Shown here one piece after another: positions 18,221-27,600 of a DNA stretch of 64,000 nt. The position numbers were made by a program, and so were the translations under genes. The notes under the pieces are model-generated. The model ran no database searches. It had not been told where the DNA came from and saw only the letters and a program-made list of their open reading frames with translations. The DNA lies in the NCBI GenBank assembly GCA_023382535.1, contig JAHDWA010000002.1:1-64000 (forward strand), read 5' to 3'. The stretch comes from Anaerolineae bacterium (GTDB lineage: Bacteria > Chloroflexota > Anaerolineae > 4572-78 > J111). Numbering within the stretch: position 1 is the stretch's first letter; each line of letters opens with the position of its first letter.

Positions 18221-19313
18221 ACAGCCAGCAGGCTACTCGATGACCCTCCACTTGAAATTCGGGCGGAACCTCATGATCGCACTCAGGCCCTTTTTTAGCA
18301 AAACAGCGGGTGTGGAATGGGCAACCGCCAGGCGGATCAATCGGGCTGGGGACGGTCCCGCTGAGGACGATGCGTTCGCGGCGGGCAGCTTTCTCCACCA
18401 CCGGGATGGCCGCCAGCAGCGCCTGGGTATAGGGGTGACGCGGGTTTTCAAAAAGACTTTGGGTTTCTGCCTCTTCCACAATGTGACCCAAATACATCAC
18501 CGCTACCCGATCACTCAGATAGTAGATCACGCTCAGATCATGGGCGATAAACAGGTAGGTCAGGTGGAACTCCTGCTGCAGTTCTTTCATCAAGTTGATA
18601 ACCTGGGCCTGGATGGACACGTCGAGCGCGGAAACCGGCTCGTCGGCCACGATAAACTGGGGCTGCATGGCCAGGGCGCGGGCAATGCCAATTCGCTGCC
18701 GCTGACCGCCGGAGAACTGGTGCGGATAGGCGTCAATGTGACGCTCGCTCAGCCCCACCCGTTTGAGCAGGCGCAGGGTTTCGGCCTCGCCCTCCTGGCT
18801 GTTGGTCAGGCCGCGCTGCCGCAAAGCCACGCCAATGATATCGCGGACGGTCTTGCGGGGATTGAGGGAGGAGTAGGGATTCTGGAAGATAATCTGGGTC
18901 AGCCGGAAAAAACTGAGATGGCGGGTTTCCACTTCAGCCAGATTGGCCGAAGGGGTGCTGATTGAGGCCGACTCGTCGAAGATGATCTGGCTGGCAGGCG
19001 GCCTGGGGTGGCCGTTTAGGGAGGGTGGCAACACCAGCCGCTCACCCGACACCGGCTGTCCTCGAAAGAAAAGCTGCCCAGCCGTCGGTGGGTGCAGGCG
19101 GACCATGACCCGGCCCAGCGTGGTTTTGCCGCAGCCGCTTTCTCCCACCAGGCCGACGGTCTCGCCCGGCCAGATTTTTAAGCTGACGTCGTCCACGGCC
19201 TTGACCATCTGATCTTGCCGTCCGGCCAGGAGTTTAGCCAGAAAGCCGGGGTGGATGGGAAAATATTTTTTGATGTGCCGGACCTCAACCAGGGGCACCG
19301 CCGTCCGGTTCAT
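18213..19313 (-). CDS. Oligopeptide-type ABC transporter ATP-binding protein (OppF/DppF-like)
   Basis: A 366-aa ATPase. Walker A GESGCGKTTLG, signature FSGGQRQRIGIARAL, Walker B FIVADEPVSALDV, and the C-terminal oligopeptide-transporter extension with its Cys-rich CPFHTRCFAKKGPECD iron-sulfur-like motif. An extra segment of about 35 residues between Walker A and the Q-loop (about 90-125) is unusual. Its start overlaps the stop of the partner ATPase (ATGA). Together they power the importer encoded upstream. Confidence 0.93.
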   Translation of the reverse strand: MNRTAVPLVEVRHIKKYFPIHPGFLAKLLAGRQDQMVKAVDDVSLKIWPGETVGLVGESGCGKTTLGRVMVRLHPPTAGQLFFRGQPVSGERLVLPPSLNGHPRPPASQIIFDESASISTPSANLAEVETRHLSFFRLTQIIFQNPYSSLNPRKTVRDIIGVALRQRGLTNSQEGEAETLRLLKRVGLSERHIDAYPHQFSGGQRQRIGIARALAMQPQFIVADEPVSALDVSIQAQVINLMKELQQEFHLTYLFIAHDLSVIYYLSDRVAVMYLGHIVEEAETQSLFENPRHPYTQALLAAIPVVEKAARRERIVLSGTVPSPIDPPGGCPFHTRCFAKKGPECDHEVPPEFQVEGHRVACWLYA

Positions 19314-20440
19314 TGGCTACCTCTCCTGTCAGGGTGAGATGGAAGCTGCGAATTTACAGCGGCCTGCATATTCCCGTTCTCCAGGCTCGAAGCACCGCTC
19401 TCTTCGGGGGTGTAACGCTCACCCCCTTCGTAAAGGATGCAGCGGGCGTAGTGCCCAGGCGTGACTGCCCGCAAACGCAGGTCGGCCTGCCAGCATTCTT
19501 CGCGGACGAGTGGGCAGCGCGGGGCAAACGCGCAGCCGGGCGGCAGGTCGGCCAGGTCGGGGACGTTGCCGGGAATGGGTTCGATTTTCTTGACTTTGCT
19601 GGTCAGGCGAGGCAGGCAGGCCAGCAGTCCCTGGGTGTAGGGATGTTTGGGATCCTGGATCACCTGGTCTACCGGACCGCGCTCGACAATACGGCCGGCG
19701 TACATGACGGCGATATTGTGACAGAATTCGGCGGCCAGCCCCAAATTATGGGTCACGAGCAGGATACTGGTCCCGTGCAGTTGATTGATCCGGCGCATCA
19801 GTTCGATAATTTGAGCCTGGATCGTCACATCGAGGGCAGTAGTGGGTTCGTCGGCCAGCAAGATGGCCGGTTCGCAGGCCAGGCCAATGGCGATCAGCGC
19901 CCGCTGCTGCATGCCTCCGGAGAATTCATGGGGATAGGCCCGGTAACGGGCTTCGGGGGCGGGAATACCCACCTCGGCCATCACCTCCAGCACGCGTTTC
20001 TTTTCCAGGGCATACTGCGCCCCGTCAAAGGGCCATGGCAGGGCCAGACTGCCCCGGTTCATCATCCCGTGTAAGCGCAGCGCCTCGCGGATCTGCTCGC
20101 CCACCGGGAAAACCGGATTTAGAGTGCTCAGCGGGTCTTGAAAAATCATGGCGATTTCTTTGCCCCGGATAGAGCGCATCGCCTTTTTCGGCAGGCCGCG
20201 TAAGTTTTGCCCGCGAAAGATGATTTCTCCGTCGGCGATACGCCCCGGCCGGGCAATGAGCCGCAAAATGGAGAGCAGGACGGTACTCTTGCCGCAGCCT
20301 GATTCGCCGACGATGCCCAGGATCTCTCCGGGAGCTACCCGCAAATTTACCTGATTAACTGCCGTTACCAGGCCGCGCTTGGTCGGGAAAACAGTGGTCA
20401 GGTTTTTGAGTTGGAGCAGAGGTGTGTCGTTTGTTTTCAT
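19310..20440 (-). CDS. Oligopeptide-type ABC transporter ATP-binding protein (OppD/DppD-like)
   Basis: A 376-aa ATPase with Walker A GESGCGKSTVL, signature FSGGMQQRALIAIGL, Walker B ILLADEPTTALDV, and the oligopeptide-family C-terminal CAFAPRCPLVREEC. The open frame runs 68 codons further upstream through the heptad repeat. I chose ATG at 20440 because GGAAGAG precedes it and homology starts there. It pairs with the overlapping OppF-like gene. Confidence 0.93.
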   Translation of the reverse strand: MKTNDTPLLQLKNLTTVFPTKRGLVTAVNQVNLRVAPGEILGIVGESGCGKSTVLLSILRLIARPGRIADGEIIFRGQNLRGLPKKAMRSIRGKEIAMIFQDPLSTLNPVFPVGEQIREALRLHGMMNRGSLALPWPFDGAQYALEKKRVLEVMAEVGIPAPEARYRAYPHEFSGGMQQRALIAIGLACEPAILLADEPTTALDVTIQAQIIELMRRINQLHGTSILLVTHNLGLAAEFCHNIAVMYAGRIVERGPVDQVIQDPKHPYTQGLLACLPRLTSKVKKIEPIPGNVPDLADLPPGCAFAPRCPLVREECWQADLRLRAVTPGHYARCILYEGGERYTPEESGASSLENGNMQAAVNSQLPSHPDRRGSQ

Positions 20441-20456
20441 CCAGACTCTTCCAAAA

Positions 20457-20535
20457 ACAAGGTGGCAGAGTAACAGGTAGCAAGGTAGCAAAGTAACAGA
20501 TTCTGCTACCCTGCGACTTGCTACCTTGTTACTGG
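20457..20535. repeat. Heptad-repeat hairpin (GGTAGCA/AGTAACA family)
   Basis: Left arm AGTAACAGGTAGCAAGGTAGC, right arm carrying TGCTACC, TTGCTACC, TTGTTAC. The arms are complementary over about 30 nt with mismatches. It fills the gap between the OppC- and OppD-like genes and is the same family as 101-168. Inside an operon such a hairpin could alter message stability. Confidence 0.7.
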
Positions 20536-21465
20536 TTAATCCACCTTCAACCTTGGGTCCAAAATATCTCTCAACCCCTCGCCAAACACGTTGAGCGACA
20601 GGACCAGAAAGACAATAGCCAGGCCGGGCATCGTCGAAACCCACCAGGCTGTCAGCATCACATCACGTCCTTCGGCCACCATCGAGCCCCAGGCCGGGGT
20701 AGGGGGCTGAATCCCCAGCCCCAGGAAGCTAAGCGAGGCTTCGGTGACGATGAAAAAGCCCATGCGCAGCGTGCCCAGCACAAAAACCGATTGGATGATG
20801 TTGGGCAGAATCTCGGCCCCGATGATGGCGAAGTGACTGCGACCCAGCGCCCGCGCTGCCTCAACATACTCCCTGGTCTTTTCGTTCATCATCTCACCCC
20901 GCACCAGGCGATAAAACTCAACCCAGCCCTTAAAAGCCAGGGCAAAGACGAGGTTGCCAAACCCGGGCCCGATAAATGCCATTACGGCAATAGCAAAAAT
21001 GAGAAATGGAAAGGCCATCAGCAAATCGGCAAAACGGGAGAGGAGCGTGTCCAGCCAGCCTCGATAGTACCCTGCCGCCGCTCCCAGTGTCGCCCCCACC
21101 CCAACCGAGATACCTACCGTCAGAAGACCTACTAACATGGAGATCTGCGAGCCAAAGACAATCCGCGTCAGTAAATCACGGCCCTGGGCATCGGTGCCCA
21201 GGGGAAATTCAGCCCGACCCTCGGCCTGCCAGGCCGGCGGGAGAAGCCGCTGGCGCAGGCTGCCCCTTTCGGGGTTGTGAACGGTTAACTGCGGGGCGAA
21301 AAGAGCTGCCAGGAGAAAGAGTAACACGATCACGCCGCCCCAAAAGGCAACCGGATGGTCCCATAGTTCACCCAAAAATTCTTTTAAATTGCGCCGCCAC
21401 AGTCCCAGCCGGATTTGCCAGGGCGACCAATGAGCAGCGGGTTCGAGGGAGGGAGAAATGTTCAT
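20536..21465 (-). CDS. Oligopeptide-type ABC transporter permease (OppC/DppC-like)
   Basis: A 309-aa inner-membrane protein with an N-terminal cytoplasmic segment, a first TM helix at about 35-55 (VAFWGGVIVLLFLLAALFA) and five further helices. The EAA loop appears as YVEAARALGRS. The ATG at 21465 is preferred; 19 codons upstream are encoded by the hairpin repeat and look spurious. It forms the channel with the OppB-like protein. Confidence 0.92.
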   Translation of the reverse strand: MNISPSLEPAAHWSPWQIRLGLWRRNLKEFLGELWDHPVAFWGGVIVLLFLLAALFAPQLTVHNPERGSLRQRLLPPAWQAEGRAEFPLGTDAQGRDLLTRIVFGSQISMLVGLLTVGISVGVGATLGAAAGYYRGWLDTLLSRFADLLMAFPFLIFAIAVMAFIGPGFGNLVFALAFKGWVEFYRLVRGEMMNEKTREYVEAARALGRSHFAIIGAEILPNIIQSVFVLGTLRMGFFIVTEASLSFLGLGIQPPTPAWGSMVAEGRDVMLTAWWVSTMPGLAIVFLVLSLNVFGEGLRDILDPRLKVD

Positions 21466-21473
21466 AAGTTTTT

Positions 21474-21534
21474 CGTCTCGAAACGAGACGTGATGCGTGA
21501 TACGTGACCTTTCACGCATCACGCATCACATCAC
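21474..21534. repeat. Two nested hairpins: CGTCTCG palindrome and GTGATGC heptad repeat
   Basis: CGTCTCG-AAA-CGAGACG (21474-21490) is a perfect 7-bp stem. It runs into GTGATGCGTGATACGTGA, which pairs across a short loop with TCACGCATCACGCATCACAT (ending near 21531). It lies between the two permease genes. A sister copy is at 22583-22631. Confidence 0.8.
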
Positions 21535-22541
21535 AGCGCTATCTTCGGATTCAAGTAGGTATACATCACATCCACCACCAGATTAGCCATCACAAAAGTG
21601 AAGGCATAGATCATTACCGCCCCCTGCACCAGGGGAAAATCACGATTGAAAATGGCTTCCACCACCATCCGTCCCAGGCCGGGCCAGCCAAAAACGGCTT
21701 CGATAATCATATTGCCGCCCAGCAGGACGCCGACTTGCAGCCCCATGACCGTTACGGTAGGAATGAGAGCATTGCGCAAGGCGTGCTTGATAATGACCAC
21801 TCCTTCGGGCGCACCCTTAGCCCGGGCCAGTTGGACGTAGTCGGCCCGCAGAATCTCCAGCATGCTCGACCGCAGCACGCGGGCGACGATGGCCGCTACG
21901 GCTGCACCCAGGGTGACGGAAGGCAGAACCAGGTGGCGCAGGCTGCTCCACAGGGCCGGCCAGTTGCCGGTGATGAGGCTGTCAATGACGTAAAAGCCGG
22001 TCACGCTCTGCAAGGCGGCGTCATGACCCAGCCGGCCCTGCACCGGCAGCCATTTCAGCCAGACGGAAAAGACCAGAATGAGAATAATTCCCAGCCAGAA
22101 GCCCGGCATCGAGATGCCTAAAAAAGCGCCGGCCATACTCAGCCGGTCGAGCAGCGAATTTTGCCGGACCGCCGAGATAATGCCGATGGGGAAAGCAATC
22201 ACCAGAGCGAAGACCAGGGCGCCGAGAGCCAGCTCGATAGTCGCCGGGAGCCGCTCGGCGATAAGTTTGGTGACAGGCTGCTTTTTGATATAGGAATAAC
22301 CCAGGTCGCCCCGCGCCGCGTCGCTCAAAAAGTACCACAGTTGGGTGGTAATCGGCTCGTCCAGGTGAAACTCGGAACGCAACTGCTCAATCTCGCCGGC
22401 GGAGATAGCCCCGCCCTGGCCCATCATTATATCTACCGGGTCACCGGGGGTCAGGCGAATAAAGATGAAGACGATCACGGCCACCCCGACCATAATCGGC
22501 ACGGTGTAGAGGATACGTTCCAGTATTTTGACGGCTCTCAC
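21531..22541 (-). CDS. Oligopeptide-type ABC transporter permease (OppB/DppB-like)
   Basis: A 336-aa permease with six predicted helices. The N-terminus (ILYTVPIMVGVAVIVFIFIR) followed by LTPGDPVD is diagnostic of OppB/DppB/GsiC proteins, and the EAA loop reads YVQLARAKGAPE. The start is GTG (22539-22541) with GGAG about 9 nt upstream. It is the first permease after the binding-protein gene. Confidence 0.93.
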   Translation of the reverse strand: MRAVKILERILYTVPIMVGVAVIVFIFIRLTPGDPVDIMMGQGGAISAGEIEQLRSEFHLDEPITTQLWYFLSDAARGDLGYSYIKKQPVTKLIAERLPATIELALGALVFALVIAFPIGIISAVRQNSLLDRLSMAGAFLGISMPGFWLGIILILVFSVWLKWLPVQGRLGHDAALQSVTGFYVIDSLITGNWPALWSSLRHLVLPSVTLGAAVAAIVARVLRSSMLEILRADYVQLARAKGAPEGVVIIKHALRNALIPTVTVMGLQVGVLLGGNMIIEAVFGWPGLGRMVVEAIFNRDFPLVQGAVMIYAFTFVMANLVVDVMYTYLNPKIAL

Positions 22542-22582
22542 GGATTTCTCACTCCACTTGTGAAACGTCCCAAAGGGAGGCT

Positions 22583-22631
22583 CTGATGCGTGATACGTGA
22601 ATTTTACGCATCACGCATCACGCATCACGCA
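22583..22631. repeat. Heptad-repeat hairpin (GTGATGC family)
   Basis: TGATGCGTGATACGTGAA is followed at once by four CGCATCA units (ACGCATCACGCATCACGCAT and on), giving a hairpin with surplus repeats on the right arm. It ends exactly at the stop codon of the binding-protein gene. Confidence 0.8.
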
Positions 22632-24398
22632 TTACTGCTTTGGTCCGAGACACACATCGTGCAAATTGATCCGGCTGTCGGCGGCAGGCTCCCAATTCTG
22701 CACCCGGGCGGAGGCAGCTTCGGCTTCGTCGGGCAAGATCAGGAAGACGGCGGGCGCATCGTCATAGACAAGCTGCTGGGCCTCGTCGTAGATCTCCTGG
22801 CGTTTGGCCGCGTCGGCTTCGGTTTCGCCGGCCTTGGTCAGCTCGTCCACCCGCTCGTTGCTGTAGCAGGAGAAGTTGCCCCGGCCATAAGGCTGGCCTT
22901 CGACAAAGCTGGCCCACTTTGCCTCGAAGTGACCCACCGGATCAAAGGCCGAGTCGCCCCAGTCGTCCAGATACGCCTGGCGTTCGCAGGCCAGCAGTTG
23001 ATCCCTAACTACACTGTACTCCCAGAACCGTACACTGGCGTCAAGCCCCAATTCACGCAGCATGCCAGCCACCGCCTCGGCCAACGGACGCCACTCTTCC
23101 AGCGTGTCAATGGTAAAGGCGAGGGCCTGTCCGTCTTTATCCAGGAGACCGTCACCGTCGCTATCCGTCCAGCCGGCTTCCTCCAGGAGCGACAAAGCTT
23201 TGTCGGGATCGTAGGGGTAGGGGGTGAGGCTCTTGTTGACAAAGTTGTTGTAAGGCGAGAGCGGGCCGGGCAGGGCGACCGCCCGCCCGCCGTAGATAGC
23301 CTCGATAATCAGATCTTTATCCACGGCGTAGTTGAGGGCCTGGCGTACTTTTACATCGTCGAAGGGCGGCTTGGTCACATTCAGTTCCAGCCACTTGGGC
23401 TGGGTCCCGGCGGCAGTTTTAACCTGGATGCCGGGCGTTTGGGACAGGGTGTCAATCAACTCGGCCGGCACTGCCTGGATAATGTCTACCTCACCGGCCA
23501 GCAGGGCGGCCACGCGGGTCGAGGCTTCGGGGATGATCCGGAAGATGGCCCGTTCGACGCAGGCCGGGCCGACCGGTTCCAGGTCAGGGGCGCCGCCCCA
23601 GTAGTCGTCAAAGCGTTCCAGTACAATCTGGTCGTCAAGCTGGCCTTCGACAAACTTGAACGGACCCGTGCCGATGGGTTTACCGATAAAGCCTTCGGTG
23701 CCAACCTCCTCAAGATAAGCCTGGGGGACGATTTGCTGGTGAACCAGCAGTTGCATGGCCGGGGGCCAGACACCGCTGAAATTGAGCTGGACCGTAGTAT
23801 CGTCAACTTTCTCGACTGACTCCAGCGGGGCGATCAGGCCCTTGCGCGGCGAGGTGTGCGGCTCAGGATATTCAATGGCGTTTTCCTCAATGATCCGTTT
23901 GAAGGTATAAACAACATCGTCGGCGGTCATATCGCTGCCGTCATGGAACTTGACGCCCTGACGCAGTTTGACTTCCAGGGTGGTATCATTCACCCAGTCC
24001 ATCGCTTCGGCCAGTTCCAGGTGGACGCCGCTGGTCGTGTCACGGGTAACCAGGCCATCAAACATATTGCGGATGACGGTTTCCGATTCGCGGCTGCGGT
24101 GGTCGGCCGGGTCCAGCGAGACCGGCGGCTGGGCCAGGGCTACAATCAGGGTCTGGCGGCCTGGCTCCGGTGTGGCGGTTACGACAACTTCTTTTTCAAC
24201 CTCAACTTCGACGGTCTGGATGACTTCGACGGTTTCGACAACCGTCTTGGTTTCGGCTTCGACTTCCTTCGTCACCACGACAGTTTCGACAACCGTAATG
24301 GTTTGAGGGGTTGGTACTGACCCGCATGCGGCCAGAATGCCGAGGGCGAGCAGCAGCAGCGCTGCCAGGATCACATAGGGCGCATTTTGCTTTAGCAT
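22632..24398 (-). CDS. Oligopeptide-type (family 5) ABC transporter substrate-binding lipoprotein
   Basis: A 588-aa exported protein. Signal MLKQNAPYVILAALLLLALG ends in lipobox LAAC. Residues about 32-75 are a linker of repeated VVET/VEVE/KEV units, then the SBP_bac_5 fold runs from about 80 to the end (VSLDPADHRSRES, MTADDVVYTFKR, VRQALNYAVDKD). It captures peptides, opines or similar ligands outside the cell and hands them to the permeases downstream. Ligand choice cannot be read from the sequence. It starts a transcript segment behind the mutase gene, 205 bp away. Confidence 0.93.
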   Translation of the reverse strand: MLKQNAPYVILAALLLLALGILAACGSVPTPQTITVVETVVVTKEVEAETKTVVETVEVIQTVEVEVEKEVVVTATPEPGRQTLIVALAQPPVSLDPADHRSRESETVIRNMFDGLVTRDTTSGVHLELAEAMDWVNDTTLEVKLRQGVKFHDGSDMTADDVVYTFKRIIEENAIEYPEPHTSPRKGLIAPLESVEKVDDTTVQLNFSGVWPPAMQLLVHQQIVPQAYLEEVGTEGFIGKPIGTGPFKFVEGQLDDQIVLERFDDYWGGAPDLEPVGPACVERAIFRIIPEASTRVAALLAGEVDIIQAVPAELIDTLSQTPGIQVKTAAGTQPKWLELNVTKPPFDDVKVRQALNYAVDKDLIIEAIYGGRAVALPGPLSPYNNFVNKSLTPYPYDPDKALSLLEEAGWTDSDGDGLLDKDGQALAFTIDTLEEWRPLAEAVAGMLRELGLDASVRFWEYSVVRDQLLACERQAYLDDWGDSAFDPVGHFEAKWASFVEGQPYGRGNFSCYSNERVDELTKAGETEADAAKRQEIYDEAQQLVYDDAPAVFLILPDEAEAASARVQNWEPAADSRINLHDVCLGPKQ

Positions 24399-24459
24399 AT
24401 CTTTCCTCCCGTATTGATTTGTCTAGCCGACAACTTGCATTTAAACCTGTCTCGGAAGT

Positions 24460-24511
24460 GGAGTGCAGAGTTCAATCTGCTGCTCATAACGCGGACTAAA
24501 GTCCGCACTCC
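24460..24511. repeat. REP-like hairpin between mutase and binding-protein genes
   Basis: A perfect core GCGGACT-AA-AGTCCGC (24491-24506) lies inside a longer inverted pair GGAGTGC (24460-24466) and GCACTCC (24505-24511). TTTTT follows on the plus strand only, so it is not an obvious terminator for the minus-strand operon. Confidence 0.65.
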
Positions 24512-24603
24512 AGATTTTTGATAGGTTCTGATCCCAAAAAAATTTACCTGAGACCACCCATTGTATCGCTGTCTTTTCACCTCCTTTTCTGCTTTGACGG
24601 TTC

Positions 24604-27600
24604 CTACGCCGGTGCTAAAATAGCCGGTTTCTCCACCACGTCAAGCGCGACTAATTCGCGCCGCATCACCCGCAGGGCGCGTTTGGGGTCAATGCGGCCG
24701 TACAACCCGCCCAGAATCGAGACCAGGTAAGAGGCGTCGAGCAGCACCCGGCCATTGGGCCGCAGCACCCCGGACTCGCGGGGGTTGTACAGCGCGCCCT
24801 GGGTAATCAGGCTCAAATCTTTCAGCAGTTCGCGGTCGCCGCTTTTCATCTTGTGGTAGATGGTGCCGCCGATGAGCAGGGTTGTTACCGGCTGGTTGAA
24901 GAAATTAACCCCGTACTGCATAAAGTAGGTCTCTGTTTCCTCCACATAGCCGGCGTTGCGCTTGGTGGTAATAGCCATAATTTCCTTGGCCAGGAAGGAG
25001 CGGGCTGCATTCTCCAGGCGGGTTGCCGGCATGTCCAGCGGGTGAGCCGACACCCAGCTCAGGTAGCCGTCCAAATCCACGGTCAGTCCCCAACTGGTCG
25101 GGCTAACGAACTCGCTGAAGGGGTCGGCCGGGTCAAGGCTGACGTTGAAGAATTTCTCGCTCAGGAAGCGATTGAGGTCGCGGGCTATCGCCCCTCTCTG
25201 GAAACGCGGAATCTCTTTGATGTTTTCGGCGTTGTAGCTAAGACCGAATTTTCCCTCCACCCGGCGATAGGCCAGCGGGGTGTTGGGCGTTTTCAGAATG
25301 GTCCGCTTGAGGCGTTTGGTCCGGTCGTCGCCGGGGTAAACGTAGAGCGGATTGTCCAGCACGTTAGAGTAGAAGTCGGTGGTGGCCCCGCCGATGTCCA
25401 GGGCCATGATACTGCCCAGGCCTGGCTGGTCGCCATAGCCCCGGGCCAGTAAATTGATCCCCCGGAAGGCCGCCCGAGGAGTGGGGATGAACTTCTCGCT
25501 CATGTATTCTTCCACCACGTCGAAGCCCTTGCCCCGAATGATAACCGTTTGGAACAGCTCCCGGATAACCTCGTTGACCACCTCAATGCGGAAGGTGTTG
25601 ACTTCCGGCATCACATTCTGAGTCAGGCGGATGTCTACCTGGTTCTCCTGGAAAATGCGCTCGATCTCGGCCCGGCAGTCCTGGTTGCCGGCATAGATAA
25701 CCGGCACGCCGTACTTGGTATAGCCGGCGTACCTGGCCTGTTCGGCCAGCAGACGGGTGTTGTGGAGCTGGGTTTCGGTGTCGCCGCCATTATCCACGCC
25801 GCCGCTGAGAAGGATAATTTCCGGCTGGTCAGCCTCATAAATCCGGCGGGCCTGGTCGGGCGTCAGTTTGCCGGCGTAGCTGTTGAGCAGCTTGGCCCCG
25901 GCGGTCAGAGCGGCCAGGTCGGCGGCAAAGCCGCTCTCATCTTTGACCAGGCTGACCGTGACCATTTTGAGGCCGCCTTTGGCGCTGGAACAGGGCAGCT
26001 TAACGTCGTAGCGGTTCATGGCCGCCTCGAGGGGCTGCCAGTCGCCGCGCTCCCGGCACTCCGGCAGCACCCCCAGGCCGTCGGCCAGGCCCACCCGGAT
26101 GTCGTCGGGGGTGGTGGGCACGTAGCGCAGTTCAAATTCCTCGGTCGCGGCATCAAACAGGCCGATCTTGGTGAAGGTGCTGCCGAAGTCCACGACCAGC
26201 GCCTTGAGCGTTTCCAAATCCTGCCGGCGCAGGCCGATGCGCCGCCGGGCTTCCAGCACCACCGCCCGGTCAATCGGCTCGACCTCCTCGACGATGAAAC
26301 TCTCGTCGTCGGCCCGCGCAATCGTTTCGTCAAAGTACCAGGGGAAGCGCTGGCGCACCCGGTCCACCCGTTCGAATTCGCTGTTGACCTTGACGCCGTA
26401 AATCTCGTCAATGCGGCACATGCCGTCTACCACTTTGGTGCGGCAGGCCCCGGTCAATTCATAGCGCCGGTCAATCACCGTCACGTGCGGAGCCTGGTAC
26501 AGCCCGGTTTGCAGACCCAAATCCATGGCATCAGGACTGATCAGGCCGCAGGTCCCGGTGCGGTAGTTGGCCTCGTCGGCAAAGGAGAGGAGCATCGTTT
26601 CAAAGTTGCGCTCGGCGTCTTCGTCCGGCTCTTTGGCCCACTCCCAAAAATTCTCCACCGTCACCGGGCCGCGATAGCCGCCCAGCAAGGCCCCGTGCAG
26701 GACGTTGTACATGGCCCCCTCTTTCAGCTCGCGCTTGCGGGCTTTGAGCACCGGGTCGGCCCAGACGTTGGGTACGTGACCCTTCTTGAAATCCCAGCAG
26801 ACCTGCTTGACCAGCTCGCACGACTCGATAATGTCTTCGGCCTTGGCCTCGTGGTGCGCTTCGGGGAAGGAGACGACGTGCAGGATGTCCGGCTCCATGT
26901 AAAGCTGGGTGTAGATGCCAAAGGCCAGGTGGCCCTTGGCCTGGTACAGGTTGGGCGGAAAGCTGGGCAGGCCGGAGCGGGTCTGGCGGATGATGTGAAA
27001 TTCGTAGCGGCGGGTCAGCGGCTCGGCCAGCTCGTAGGCGGCCTTCATTTTAGCCAGGTCGTCCAGGGCGCTGATCTGGGGCGGCAGTTCAAACATCATC
27101 TGCATGACGTAGTGCTTGATACCCATTTTGAGGGCGATGAGAGCGCACAGCACGTGGTCGGTCACTTGCATGTCGTCGGAGGCGTAGCGCAGACCCCACT
27201 GGTGGGGGTCATTGATTTCCAGCGGCTTGCCCCGCTCGGCCCACCAGCCGATGGTCTGGTAATGCTCGGTGAAGCTGTCGCGGATGGAGATGGGGCCACG
27301 GCCATCCAATTGGTTGTAAAAGAAAATCGGTACCGCCGGGAAGCAGATATTGAGATATTCTTCCCACAGGTGGGCCAGGGCGACCAGTTCGTCGGTGCCA
27401 GTGTAGATGCGGGTCATGGGGAAGTTGCCGCGCTGGGTGGCGGCTTTGAGCCGGGCCAGGTCTTGCAGGGTGCGAATAGGCGCGCCGCCCTGGCCGCGCA
27501 GATATTTGTCCGGATCTTCTTCGCCGCGGATGAATTTGGCCAGCATCTCCTGCGAGGGTTGATCGGGGGCCAGGGAGACGATTTCAAAGGCGTGGGCCTC

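Noticed and set aside
22590..23819. A 409-codon plus-strand frame opposite the binding-protein gene
   Set aside because: Antisense shadow; its start falls in the heptad hairpin and no family motif is present.
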